From assembly GCA_013350335.1 (NCBI GenBank), contig CM023539.1:46796631-46860630 (forward strand): DNA of 64,000 nt. The letters run 5' to 3'. Shown piece after piece: positions 1 through 12,226 of this stretch. A model generated the notes under the pieces. That model was not told where the DNA came from and searched no databases. It saw nothing but the letters and a program-made list of their open reading frames with translations. A program made the position numbers and the translations under genes. Numbering within the stretch: position 1 is the first letter of the stretch; every line of letters begins with the position of its first letter. Origin of the DNA: Chimonanthus salicifolius (taxonomy: Eukaryota > Streptophyta > Magnoliopsida > Laurales > Calycanthaceae).

Positions 1-951
1 CAAAAGGTGCACTGACACCATGGAGTTGTACACCATGGCATATCAGAGAAGATCTCTTTATAGCTATTTTACTCCATTCGAGGGCAAGGATGAGTTCGAT
101 CGATGTCAGCTCTAGCTGGATTTGAATTGAAAAGTAGAGAGATATGGAGCAACTGGATTGATATTACATGGACCCACTAACAAGGCTTACATTTAAATGT
201 TGTAATATAAATGTGATATAAAATACATCTTTCTGAAAGAGAGACACCCATGAAATATAGTAACCCTAAGTTATAAAAAGCCACTAAAAATTTTAATTAC
301 AAAAAGATACAACTTGAGTGCAATTGGATTGAGAGTACTTATGGGAGGATCCAACTGTGTGGGAGATACTCCAGTAGGGTATAATTTTAAATTGTCATGC
401 TGCCAGTCATCAACAAACACAAGCCAGCCATCCCAAGATGGGATAAACAGTCCAGATTGAGCATTCTGCCCCTTTTGAAAGTTTGATCAGATTGAGCCTG
501 CAGCCTGTTTAAAATGGTAACCTGACTTGAGCCTGCAGCCTGTTAAAAATGGCAAAGTCGATTTGAACCCAATGTTTGCCAACTTTTATTTTGGGGAGGG
601 AGCCGAATGATTGCATGGAAGTCAACATGAAAATGGATCCAGAGGAAAATCTTAGCATGACCATGTGTTAGTACAAATCAGTAGGACACGTATTTGATCT
701 CAATAATCAAATTGACAGATAACCGGACCTGGTTCCTGAAACAGAATTCCTAAACAGTTCAGAATAAAGATTCAACCAACTTCAATCCAACCTGTTCAAA
801 TCTTAGTTACTATTAATCATTTTTAGTAGACAAGGAAGCAAGCTGGTTCCTCAAATATTATTATTTAACAGACACCAGTCCAAAGAACTTATTACAATAG
901 TAACTGCTGAATTAAATGGGGAAAATTCTTGGAACCAGTGAAAAGAATAAC
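1..951 (-). other. Intron sequence of the PTB-like gene at window edge
   Basis: This AT-rich stretch lies downstream of the donor at 951 on the minus strand. I could not find the expected next RRM1 exon, so it is most likely one intron continuing beyond the window. It contains a short local repeat of a 'gagcctgcagcctgtt' phrase near 495-545. Confidence 0.45.
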
Positions 952-2640
952 CTGATTTTTAGCTCGTAACATCACAAGCTTAGTAACGTGACCAAAAGGC
1001 TGCACCAGCTGAAGTAAATCATTCTGAAAAAGAAAATAGTAAAATAGAAAGGTTTAAAAAGAAATAAATTGATAATCTGGCAGAGTATTAATTCCATCCC
1101 CACACAAAGTCATTTTACATGCAGATTCTGTATACATGTACTTACATCCAGTTAATGGGCACTAATTTGTTGAATTTGGGCCAATGACCAATTTCTCATA
1201 TTAATTGTCCATTTCATGGCTACCATACAAGGGCCGTCCTTTATGCATGACTTTACGTCAGAATTGATTTGCAATAGTTCTGTATCTGAACAGTTAGGTT
1301 TTGGTACATGCATACACCAGAGCATCCTAGATCGTCATTAATCTAGCAGTGCATGCATCCAAAAAGTAAAATAACAAATTTTCTGACTACATAAAACAAG
1401 AGGAAACTGGCTACCTCAGATATTTCATGCCCCACATTACGGACATGGATAACCTTGGAAGGTTCTGTCATCTTAAAACAGGCCCTTTGCAGCAAAAATA
1501 ACCAATCTTCTCTAAATCAATTAATCACTGGTAAAATGCCACTGAATTGATATTGTTGCTGACAATGCAAGCACCAATGGGCTTCAAGTATGAGGCCTGG
1601 AGAAAATAGAACACAGTAACTCATTCATTTCTGATGCAAATAACAATAAGTTTCTGCTCATGTGAAATTAACTCATGGTTTAGTGATCCAGGTAGATGGA
1701 TTATATGCCAAAAATCTACCATAAAGGAAGACCCCACTCCTCAAAAAGTGGCCTAGATATGATAGAAAGACAGGGATAGAATACAACCGTCAAGAAAGAA
1801 AGCCAAAGAACAGAGGAAAATTTCCAATCTAGAAGTTTTTTCCCCCCACATAGAATCACTTAACTGTGACTTCCAAAGCAAGCAATGACTTGGATTGGCC
1901 ATGCGTCCTGTATGTATGGACTATGGACAAGCAATGCATAGCAAACTATACATTTACTATGGACCTATGGTGCAAGACATATAGTTCTCACCAGAACATC
2001 GAATTCAATGGGGTGACTGGTTTTCATGATTTTGAACAATGAACACTCCGCAAAAACAACCAAACAACAAATAGTTGAATTTGCAAATTTTTAGTCGTCC
2101 AGCTAAGAATTCAATGTTATAAGAAATTTGATGGGAGCACCACGCCAACATTAGACTGATCCATTTACAAGCACTTCAATAATGAATAGAAATAAGAATC
2201 ATGAAGAAGCTACCAATTATCTGAAATAACAACAAAAATCCCACTTCTTCTTTTTTTCGCAAATGAGGAAAAAGTCAGTCACATGGGAGACCTGGGCTCT
2301 TCTCAACTTCCCCTGATTATCCAAAATCAAATGCAACGAATTCAACTCTTACTTAAAAATAAGAAACCCACATGCCAAATCCATTTCAGACCGTCCACAA
2401 GAAAAAAAAAAGCCTTTTTTCTCTAATACTATTCCATTCTAGAAAGAATCAAGTCGAGAAAACCTAAGATTGTACCTGACTTCGAATGATAATAAGATTT
2501 CTGCTGCTTCTCTTTCTTCTGTTATTATTCTTCTACTCCACTTCTCTCATTCTTCCATTTATTTTCTCTTCTTCTTCTTCGGACGAAATAGGCAGAGATG
2601 AGATAAAGCTGAAAGGAAATCTTCACAGCCCTAATTCGCT
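952..2640 (-). CDS. Polypyrimidine tract-binding protein homologue, 5' part only (gene runs off left edge)
   Basis: Two short coding exons read on the minus strand match the start of plant PTB (PTBP3-like) RNA-binding proteins. Exon 1 is 1471 down to 1415: 19 codons from ATG at 1469-1471, containing the RNP2-like strand VIHVRNVG, ending at donor GAG|GTAGCC. Exon 2 is 1023 down to 952: acceptor TTTTTCAG|AATGAT, 24 codons including LLQLVQPFG and KLVMLRAKNQ, ending CAG|GTTATTC. Both exons are multiples of three and join in frame as the first RRM domain. A probable 5'-UTR exon lies at about 2640-2476 and ends AAGTCAG|GTACAAT. The acceptor just before the ATG exon is uncertain (TTTGCTGCAAAG or CTGTTTTAAG). 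PTBs are nuclear or nucleocytoplasmic proteins that bind pyrimidine-rich RNA and alter splicing. Later exons are not visible in 1-951. Confidence 0.82.
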
Positions 2641-3140
2641 ATTTCTATCCTAGCTATACATTTAATTTAATGATTTTTCAGCACGCCCCTCAACTTTTGA
2701 ACTTATTCGAAATAAGCCCCTAAGATTTTAAACGAGAAAATGTTTTTTACCCACATTCAGTTCGATTCACGTTCGAGACCTCTCTCCAGGGCTTCTTATA
2801 ATTGTTTATCTGGTATACATGGGAAACTAGGAAACTAGGTGGAAGTGGAAGGTTTAATTAATCGAATTAAAATATCTCCAGTTGAAGTACAATTTGATAC
2901 TTTCAGTGCAGAACTGCAAAATATAAACTTGGTAGTTGTTCACTAACATTATCTATTCATGTTGGATTGCTAACATAGTCATAAATAAAAAATAAAAAAA
3001 TTAATTGAAAAGGATGAAACTTAAACCTGATGAACATCTCTTTTTATCTCTTCTATGGTGTCTCCGAGAAGACATTTAAGATGTGATCTTGATGACTCTG
3101 TACCACTATTGCTTAGCATGAAGCAAAATCTGAAAAATAA

Positions 3141-3420
3141 TGTAACGCCCAGGCTGACGGTCGAGCCCAGTAGGCTGCAAAAAATTGGAAAAATGGGCCG
3201 CTATCGCCGGCACTGTCAGATCGACCGATGGCGTACAGCTAGTCAGGTGTGTGGGTGTAAAAGTCTCACATCGCCCACAAGCTAGTCGTGAAGGATGTAT
3301 ATAAGAAGGAACTCACTCTCAACCTACCACAACGCATTTTAAGTCAGAAGTTAGTCTGGCCCAATAAAGCCATGTAGGTCTGTGTAGACTCAAAGTTGAT
3401 CTTGTTCAGGGCTCGAAAAT
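3141..3420 (+). repeat. LTR/TRIM-like fragment with its own TATA box
   Basis: The segment begins TGTAACGCCC and is more GC-rich than its surroundings. It holds the phrase GTCTCACATCGCCCAC followed by TATATAAGAAGGAACTC near 3298, an arrangement seen in many plant LTR/TRIM promoters. No partner LTR, primer-binding site or coding region is seen, so this is a likely solo LTR or fragment, with an uncertain right end. Confidence 0.4.
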
Positions 3421-4323
3421 TTGGCTAAACTGAGATTTTAACTAAGAGATCTTTTTCTCTCTTCAAATTGTTTTTTGTTTTTTTTGAAATCTCGATGGTT
3501 TTTCTTTTGTATATATATATAGGCCGATATTGGCCGATATTTTAAATATCAACCGATGTTCGTCCGATATGGACAAATATCGGCAGAGATATCGGCTCGG
3601 GTCCACAACCAATATTCATTTTTTTTTATAAAAAAAAATAAAATCGGCCGAATTTTTTTTCTCTAATATCTCGATTTTCAGAAAGCCGAGATTTATAGTC
3701 CTGAATTGAATTAGAGTGTCTTCGCTGAAGCTTGATTCAGGCTTTGATGCCTACATCATGTTAACTCCTTGGTCTCTATACCCCCAACCACGAAGGACTC
3801 AGGAGATGTTAAGGCAGTAGGATGGCTGGGCACTAAAGAGTTGTTTTATCTTTTTATTTATTTTCTAATGGGCGAGGGAAATTGTGGTTTCGGTTTTGAA
3901 ACCCTAACCAGAAATGGAATTTTGATTATTTTTACAAATATTTCTTTTTTGTATTAATTATTTTTATTTTGAGCGGTTTCAAAATGATAAATAATAGAAT
4001 ATCCACGTTAATTGACTGGCAAGAATATTCTGAACAATCAAGTCAGTAAAATTTAAATATTAAAGAAATTAAAACCAACTTAATATTTGAAATATCGTTC
4101 AAATAGTTTTAAAACTATGTTTGAAATAAAAATATTTTAAAATTAGTATTTTTGTAGGTTGTACCAAAGTAACAGATCTTATATCTGTAATTAAGAATGA
4201 TGGAAAAGGTGTTCTCGCACTAAATGTAGAAATTTTTAAATTTAATGCTATCTAATCCTTGAAATTAATGAACTTGGAATTGAAATTATTGAAGATTAAA
4301 ATTTATAATTTTTTATAAAAAAA

Positions 4324-4485
4324 TTGCCTCAGGATCTCAAAAGGTTTCTGGCAATCTCCCGTCTCAGAAAGTGGAAGGTGGCAGATTTGAGTCTCTATGG
4401 TCTCGCCTGGTGTGCCCTAAGGGCAGTAGATATCACTTATGGGAGTTTTACGCTTGGGTTCCTATGATTTCTCACGTATAAATTA
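4324..4485 (+). repeat. SINE-like element (degenerate tRNA-derived head)
   Basis: A B-box-like GGCAGATTTGAGTCTC lies near 4378-4396. The body ends with gggttcctatgatttctc and a GTATAAATT tail. The body resembles the element at 57,250-57,412, which carries a better-preserved tRNA-like head. A degenerate Pol III-derived SINE is the best explanation; the boundaries are approximate. Confidence 0.4.
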
Positions 4486-6216
4486 AAAAATCTAATTAAT
4501 TAGAGATAAATGTAATTAAATGAAGATAAAATTCACAAGCTTAAGAAAAATAAGGGAAAAAGGGTGTAAGTGAGATCAAAGATGACAGTGCATGATCATT
4601 ATGATAGGAAAATTAGATGCAATGGCCAACTTTAATATAAAATTATTTATATTGGTCATTCTTTATTAAATTCAAATTAATAGGCCATTCTCAATAGACA
4701 GTCCATTTTATCATTTTTTTTTATATGTGTTTGATCCATTTTATCATTTCTTTTTTGTGTTTGATAATATGATGATCTTTAAATTTTAATCTCATTATTG
4801 TAGGTAGACGTGAACTCCATCAGACAAGATATAGTAAAATAAGTTGAGATTGTAGATTTATAGGTGTCGTGCTGAGGTGGGTGAAATAAAAAAAATTCGT
4901 GTGGAAGATTAAGTATATATTGGAATTTTTAAACAATTCGATATGCAAATATTTAAAAAAATTAAAGATCGTCTGTAAAAATCTTACACTAAGTAGGGAA
5001 TTTTCAAAAATAAATAAATTCAGCTCTCTAAATCAGCCACTATTTGCTTTGGTTTAATCTATGGGTTGACATACGATGATATCGTCACTATTATTATATA
5101 AGATTATAATCATCATCATAAGATCAATTTTATTTTTAATTTTTTTTAACCATACTGTCTCATTCTCCTTCATTATGGCCAAACTTTGATGTTGATGGAA
5201 GAGTTTGAGTTTGACGTTGATTCAAATCAACAACTAAATTCAATTTATTTAATAATTGATTTGGATTTAGATGTGATTTTGCCAAATTCAGACTACTCAA
5301 CTTAATCCAAACTTAGCACAACTTCCTAAATCTTGAATCAACTTGCCAATCTAACCTGAACAGTTTTGCTGTGTAATCAAATGAGTTAACTTCATCGAAA
5401 CCCACTTAAAAAATGCATTTAATTTAGATTTATAATTCAAAAATCAATATTAGTTAATCAAATTCAAACCCAATTTAATCCAATACCATTATATTATCGC
5501 CATCGGCATCAATCAAAATCCTATTTATCTATAGTCAAGTTTTTAGATTCTACTTCTCTATTGAACCTTATCATAAATTATACAAAGAGTAAGTTTTACT
5601 ATTTAATTGTATCTTTTCTTATCTCTTACTTTCATGTCTTAAATGGTTTATATCCTCTTTTTATACCTATAATTTGTAACCTTTCTACTCTATATATTGG
5701 AATTATTTTCAATCTTCCACTTCAATTGCGTCTCTCTCAACTTATTTTTTATGAAGAATATTTTTAGTTGTCCCATGTATAATCATTTTGAACTTTATCT
5801 TTTAACGTTAGACTACTTATTTATTGTAGGATGCGCATCTAATACTATTAATTCTAACAAGAAAATCTGATACTTGGTGATGGACCATTAGATTGTCTAG
5901 ATTCTAACATGTGAGATTATAATGAGTAAATATTCATAATTAAAATAATGAATTATTTTTATTAAAAATGTACGGACGCTTCCAGTTCCAATAATCTTGT
6001 CCTTGATCTAGCTGACTCAGTTTGGTTGAGCTTATCCCATGGGACTGACTACAGCCCAAAGTCCCAAATTTTAGTTAAATATATAAATCTCTTAGAGTTG
6101 GCTAAACAGCAATTAGATTAAGTTGACTCAACTCAATTCCCAATCACATATTAAACCATTGATTAATCACGTGTTTAAACATTGTTTACTCACATGATAT
6201 ACCACAATTTAGGGGA

Positions 6217-6519
6217 ATGAAACAAGGGCGTGGATCCTTGTTCAGTTACCTTGTTCGTTTGGTGTTCTTGGAAGCTCTTCCAGTTCCAGTGAAGATCAAA
6301 ATCAAATACAATGCATGCGGATCTACTTTTCAAATTCAACACACTTTGGATTTGGAAGTTCTCTTTTCTTCCTTGATAGGCAAGCCTGTCCCACCGCACG
6401 TTGTTTCTTATGGAGTTGGATTACCCCCTTACCTGACTTCAGTTCCAAGGCAAGATGGTAGTCTCTGCCTATTAAGTGTTATCTTACGTTCTGTATCGGC
6501 CGCAACATTCCAACCATAA
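6217..6519 (+). CDS. Unidentified 100-codon reading frame, possible gene fragment
   Basis: An open frame of 100 codons from ATG lies in an otherwise AT-rich gene-poor stretch and is richer in GC than its flanks. The translation has a hydrophobic N-terminal part (LVRLVFLEALPVPVKIKI) and a proline-rich stretch (IGKPVPPHVVSYGVGLPPY). I do not recognise the family. A 69-codon antisense frame overlaps it, so openness alone is weak evidence. It may be an exon or captured gene fragment, or chance. Confidence 0.25.
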   Translation: MKQGRGSLFSYLVRLVFLEALPVPVKIKIKYNACGSTFQIQHTLDLEVLFSSLIGKPVPPHVVSYGVGLPPYLTSVPRQDGSLCLLSVILRSVSAATFQP

Positions 6520-8989
6520 TGTATCAGTGTGTTGCAGTTGGCGTCTGAACAAAATTGTAGCCCCAAAGATTTCAAACAAAACTCATCTTGGATATCAAAA
6601 TTATACAATATCTAGGAGTTCGAAATTATATTTTGTTGTTGAAATTCATCTATAACTTATTATGTGACTATTAGAGTACAACATGAATACAATATTGAGT
6701 TGGGCCAATATGGGCTCGTGAATTTGCCCGACTTGACTTAGAAAAATGTGGTTTGAGTTTTGGAATTTTCTAAAATTATTAAATTGACCTAACCCGACCG
6801 ATCTGAAATATAAGGTTTCGAATTGAATTAAAATTTATATTTAAATAAATATTTATTTTTAATCTATTAATTTTATCCCATCTACCCCATTAAGTTGGAC
6901 AAATCTTAGCCCATTAATTTTTTTATATTCCAATGTAACACATGAAAGGAATACCCTTTTACTTTTCATTTTCTATTACAAATATTTTTCACTCATTTTT
7001 CTATTTTTTAAAAAATTATATAAATTCAGGTCGGATCAAATTGGGTTGGACCTAGAGTCAGGTCAAGTTAGGTTGAGCAGAAAAATATGTTATTAACTAT
7101 AGTGAATCTAATTCAACCCATTGCCACCCCTACAACCTAATATGAGGTAGGACAACCCTATTTAATTCAGATTTTTTATTTCTCAGACAACCCAACCCTA
7201 ATTATTTTAAAAAACCTTAACCCATCCAACTTATTTACAAATCGGATCATGTAGGTCAAGTCAAAGCCCAACTCAAATTTAACCAACTCAAACCCAAACA
7301 TCAAAATACCTTTAGTCTTCTTCAAATTTCATTTTATTTAAAATTATAATGTTTTTGATTAATCTCTGGCATCACCAAATTATATTTATATGCACTCTAC
7401 CTCTTATACAAAATCCCAAAAATAATATTATAAAAGCTAGAACCTTTTAAATGAGTGAGGCATTTATTTTTTATCTTGACAACCCATCAATATAAACATA
7501 TCTTAGATAAAATTGCTATTATAAAAATTAAAAGGTAAACATTTAATGTGTTTTACTTTAACTTACAACTTTATTTTTTATAATGATAGATGCACCATAA
7601 ATAAATGTACCTAACGGTATCGTAGCATTAAATACTTTACAATGCCATGAATTGACAATGTCACATTATTAAAATTTGGAATGTGAATTCTCTATAAATG
7701 AACTTTTATAGAATATTCTGAAACTGTATGTCTTGCTGACATATTTAATGGTGTGAAAACAATTAAAATAATTTTTTAATAACGTGTGCCAACACCAATG
7801 TCAATGATATTTATCTTTATTTTGTATAAAAAATATACAAAAGATATTGACTGTTTCTACATAAAATTATTAAAATATTCATTTTTTTAATGGTACTTGT
7901 AAGAGGGATGGTGGAAAAATGGAAATAAAGAATTTGCAACTAGTTTGCATTTTACAATCTTTCCTACCTTTTATATTAAATAATTCATAAAGCAGTCAGA
8001 GCCGAAGCCGCACGCAACGTGGTGTATTTTAATTGGGTCATGCACGACTCTGATCTACGTTGGCCTTCAAATTAGATTTGGAAATCGAAAGGTACGGGCC
8101 ACACGCCAAATCTAGTTGGTTGAAGATTTGAACCTACACTCAATTAATCCCAAAGCATCCGTGCTTTTATAAAGTATTAATAAAATAAAGATCCCTAAGC
8201 AGTGAGACACGTCCTTCTAATTTGAGAAAAATACTTCCCCTATTTAATATTTTCTTTTATTTTTTAAAAGAGACAGAGACTATTTCATTGATATAAGAAA
8301 GTAAGAGTGTTTATTTTAAAATCGTGATTGATTTAATTAAAATAAATTTTAATAGATCATATGCTGAGAAAATACTTTTCAATGTATTCATCAACAATCC
8401 ATTTAGTGACCTTCATGATTACAAGTGTAGGACAATATGTTTTACACGATTATGCAGGTGATCATCCTTTCAATTTAAAATAGGAGTGGCATAGTATTGT
8501 TTTTGGGCTATCTAATACATCTCAGATGTTTTATATCGTATATGACTAAGCCGGTCTTGCATCTGGAGTCTGGATCCAGTTCAGTACGCACAAGTACCGA
8601 TCACTATCTTTGACTCACATTGCCAACCTCAATAAACAAAAGAAAACAGCACTCATTCGACCAAACCATTCAATCAGATATGGAGAAATCCGTATGGTGG
8701 AACCCATCTTAAGAATAATTAATTCACTAGCCCATGTGATCAGTGAGACTTAAATAGATTTGACTCTTAGATTTAAACCATATCTGTTTCTCTCAATGCA
8801 AATGGCATTATCATATCATATGTTTTGAATTGGTGATGGCCTGATGGGTTATCTAATAAGTAAAAAATAATTGTTTCTCCTTCTCCGACTTTTCTTCTTG
8901 TGATGATCTTATCATTTTCATCAATTCAAATTGCCAAACGTGCAAGAGAATGCCTGGAAAACTTGTCTGGATACGTTGTCTACATTGAT

Positions 8990-8997
8990 TATAAATA
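8990..8997 (+). promoter_or_regulatory. TATA box of the polyphenol oxidase gene
   Basis: TATAAATA lies 52 bp before the ATG at 9049, a normal distance for a plant core promoter with a short 5' UTR. Confidence 0.55.
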
Positions 8998-9048
8998 CCC
9001 TCTGAATCGGCTCTTTTCGTGATCATCACAATTCCAAGAGCTCCAAAC

Positions 9049-11312
9049 ATGGCCATGGCTTCTCGTCTAAACACCTGCTCTGCAGCCACGGCTGCAACCT
9101 CCTCTGCAGTGCCATTCCAGCAGAGGAGGAGCCAAGCTCCGGCGTCCGTCGTCCATCAGCAATGGATCCGGAGAATGGGCATTTCTCGTTCTCTCCTTCT
9201 CTCATGCAAAGCTGGAGGAGATGAACGTGGGACCCCAAATGGTGGACCCAATATGGACCGTAGAAACGTCCTTATAGGGTTGGGAGGACTATATGGTGCT
9301 GCAACTAGCTTCAGTGGCATCGACTTGAAAGTGGCAACGGCAGCTCCGATCGCTGCACCGGACTTGTCCAAGTGTGGGCCAGCCGACTTGCCGGCTGGGG
9401 CAGTGCCAACCAACTGCTGCCCTCCATTCAGTGAAAAAATCATTGATTTCAAGCTGCCTTCTCCTTCCTCCCCAATGAGGATACGGCCGGCTGCGCATAA
9501 TGTCGTTGACGACGAGGAGTACTTGGATAAATTCACCAAAGCCATTGATCTCATGAAGAAACTCCCGGCAGACGATCCAAGAAGTTTCACTCAGCAGGGC
9601 AATGTACATTGCGCCTACTGCGATGGAGCTTACGATCAGATCGGATTCCCTGACTTGGAGCTGCAAGTGCACAACTCTTGGCTCTTTTTACCCTTCCACC
9701 GCTTCTACCTCTACTTCTTTGAGAGGATTCTTGGAAAGTTGATAGGAGATGAGAGCTTTGCCATGCCCTTTTGGAATTGGGATGCGCCAAGGGGGATGAC
9801 GATGCCGTCCATCTACACCAATCCCTCTTCTCCTCTCTACGACAAATTCCGCGATGCAAAGCACCAGGGCTCGACGATCGTTGATCTCGACTACAACGGT
9901 GTCGATCCCACCGACTCCGATTCGAAGCGGATTGCGGACAATCTGGTGATAATGTACAGGCAAGTGGTGTCCACTGCCACCACACCACAGCTGTTCATGG
10001 GCTCTCCGTACCGTGCCGGCGACGACCCAAATCCGGGAGGTGGGTCTCTGGAGAACGTGCCACATGGCCCGGTTCACGTCTGGACCGGGGATAGGACCCA
10101 GCCCAATGGTGAGGACATGGGCAACTTCTACTCTGCTGCAAGAGATCCCATCTTCTATGCCCACCATTCCAACGTGGATCGAATGTGGAACGTATGGAAA
10201 GGTATGGGAGGCCGGCATAGGGACTTCACAGATACAGATTGGTTGGATGCCAGCTTCCTCTTCTACGACGAAAATGCGCAGCCAGTGCGGGTCAAGGTAC
10301 TTAACTTTTAATATATCAAGACCAAACATAGATTATTCATTATCTTCAACTACTACGATTATCTCTTAATACAATAATCGGCAATGTGTTGGATTCTCTT
10401 TGATGAATTCGTTTGCTTTCAACTTTCAACTTTCAACATCAACAAACTCATTTATTAAATGAGTTGTTATTCGGTCAATCCATTTTTATTAAATAGATCC
10501 ATTAACTTGTCCTGAACTCTATCAATCAATTTATGTTGCATGTGTTGAATTGCAAATTCCATCATAGCCCTGAATCTAGCTTGGATGAAATTAAAATGCC
10601 CATTTATTCAATAAAAGACAAACTTCTGTAGAGTTTGGATTACTCAGAGGGAGAGGGGCGTATTTTAGAAATTAGAACTATGTTCCATGGTTGCAGTAAA
10701 ATGGTACTCCAGCTTTTTCATATGTCCTGACCATCTTATTGAACAGGTACGAGATTGCCTCGACTCCAGCAAGCTCAGGTATACCTACGAGAACGTCGAC
10801 ATTCCATGGCTAAGGTCGCGACCCACTCAGTACAAGGAGGGTGGCTAAAACCAACGCTGCAGACTCAGCACCTAAGAAGAAGGAAGCAGGGCCCGAGTCG
10901 GTCTTTCCGCGAAAGCTCGACTCCGTAGTGAAGGTGACTGTGAAGAGGCCCAAGACATCAAGGAGCAAGAAGGAGAAGGAAGAGGAGGAGGAGGTACTGG
11001 TGATCCAGCTGCAGGTGGACCGTCACGTTGCCGCCAAGTTCGACGTCTTCATCAACGTCGACGATCACAACAAGCGCTGGCCCCGGCGCGACCGAGTTCG
11101 CCGGAAGCTTTGTGAACGTGGCCCACAAACACAAGCATTCTAAGAGTCCAATGCTGGTGAAGACATCGCTGAAGTTGGGCATTTCGGAATTGCTGGAAGA
11201 CCTTGGTGCAGATCATGATGATGATGTGGTTGTGACTTTGGTGCCTAGGTATGGGAAGGAGTCTCTGACCATTGGTGGGCTTCAGATTGAGCACCATTCT
11301 ACTTCTTCTTGA
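9049..11312 (+). pseudogene. PPO: Polyphenol oxidase (catechol oxidase), one intron, two frameshifts in last exon
   Basis: Type-3 copper oxidase oxidising o-diphenols to quinones in the thylakoid lumen. Exon 1 is 9049-10296 (416 codons); the phase-0 intron 10297-10746 has GT and AG ends; exon 2 begins at 10747. The start at 9049 is the first ATG after the TATA box. Residues 1 to about 95 form a plastid transit peptide with a thylakoid twin-arginine segment ([12 protein letters not shown], about 69-80). CuA ligands are His187, His208 and His217, with thioether Cys191; CuB ligands are His339, His343 and His372/373. The DWL motif is near 397-399. In exon 2 the PPO frame meets TAA at 10846-10848, while homology continues one frame over (about 10841-11074, KFDV motif) and then in a third frame from 11076 to TGA at 11312. 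Single extra bases near 10840 and 11075 explain both. As written the product is 449 aa and lacks the KFDV domain; the usual length is about 600. Pseudogene or assembly error. Confidence 0.85.
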
Positions 11313-12226
11313 AGCTTTTGATTTTGATTTCGATGGAGAGAGATCCATGCACGTCAACCCTATTCTTTCTTCGTCTGCTCATCTTTTTCTTTTAAAACCC
11401 TTGACTTGTCTGCTTGTCTGCGTTGCTTCGCACTTGCGTATTACGATTGTGTTTGTTTGACCAGTTGAAATGTTGAAAGGCTATGGAAATTGAATGAAAT
11501 TATATTTTGACTTTTATTTATTTGTTTGTCTAATGGTTAAATGTTTTTCACCTTCAAAATTTATCTAAAGTAATATGCTTAAGTAAGCATTTTGAATAAT
11601 ATAATTAAGTTAATTTTAATAATCCTCTATCGAGTACAAGGATTTCTATATTATCCATCTTCATATCAAAGATAGGCCCCGATTCAAAAGCATTTATTAA
11701 AAATAAAAAATATTAAATTTATCTTTATATTATATCATAAAACTGTATCAAGTAATTTGATTGGTGTTTTAACTAACATTTAAAAGCCCGACCAATTGTG
11801 ATATTCCGACGTGAGTATAACAATATAAAAAGGTGTATCATCAAAGTAAATTTAGCATTTTTTTAAAATTTTATCTAAGAGCTAGTTACAAAGTCTTTTA
11901 AATACTGTTTAGGTAAAGAATAAGTTGTTTTTAGATGAGGCAAAAGTATGAGAACGTCCGAATTTAATGATTAAGAGAAAAATGAAATCTATTTTTTCTT
12001 CCATTTCTCTTCTGAAGTCTAAATTTGATTTTCTTTGAAAAGATGTCAATTTATTTCTTTCTCTCACTCATTTTCCTTTAAATTATCAGAAATTAGAGAG
12101 AATCCCCGAGTAAGAGATCTACTGCTCAAAGAAATCTCTTAAACAAATTCTCTAACTCGCTTCGCTTCATCCAAATACAACTAAATTATGCTGCAGCTGA
12201 GAGAGATAAGAAAACCCGTTCTAATA
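11313..12226. other. PPO 3' flank and intergenic AT-rich sequence
   Basis: This holds the presumed PPO 3' UTR (to about 11,510, with AATGAAAT-like polyadenylation context) followed by AT-rich DNA without recognisable genes or repeats. Confidence 0.4.

Larger units (their letters stand above)
3421..8985. other. Long AT-rich intergenic region with repeat debris
   Basis: No gene is recognised apart from one unidentified reading frame at 6217-6519. Visible contents are a TATCGGCCGATA-type repeat at about 3515-3660, a SINE-like element at about 4324-4485, and at about 6700-7300 a degenerate repeat in which 'aacccgac' and 'gggttgga' phrases occur on opposite strands. A related phrase cluster occurs at 56,170-56,780. 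The rest is AT-rich sequence without visible structure. Confidence 0.5.

Noticed and set aside
9156..10329. Several long minus-strand frames (up to 213 codons) across the PPO gene
   Set aside because: They lie antisense to a clearly conserved copper-oxidase frame, show no known motif and arise from its GC-rich codon use.
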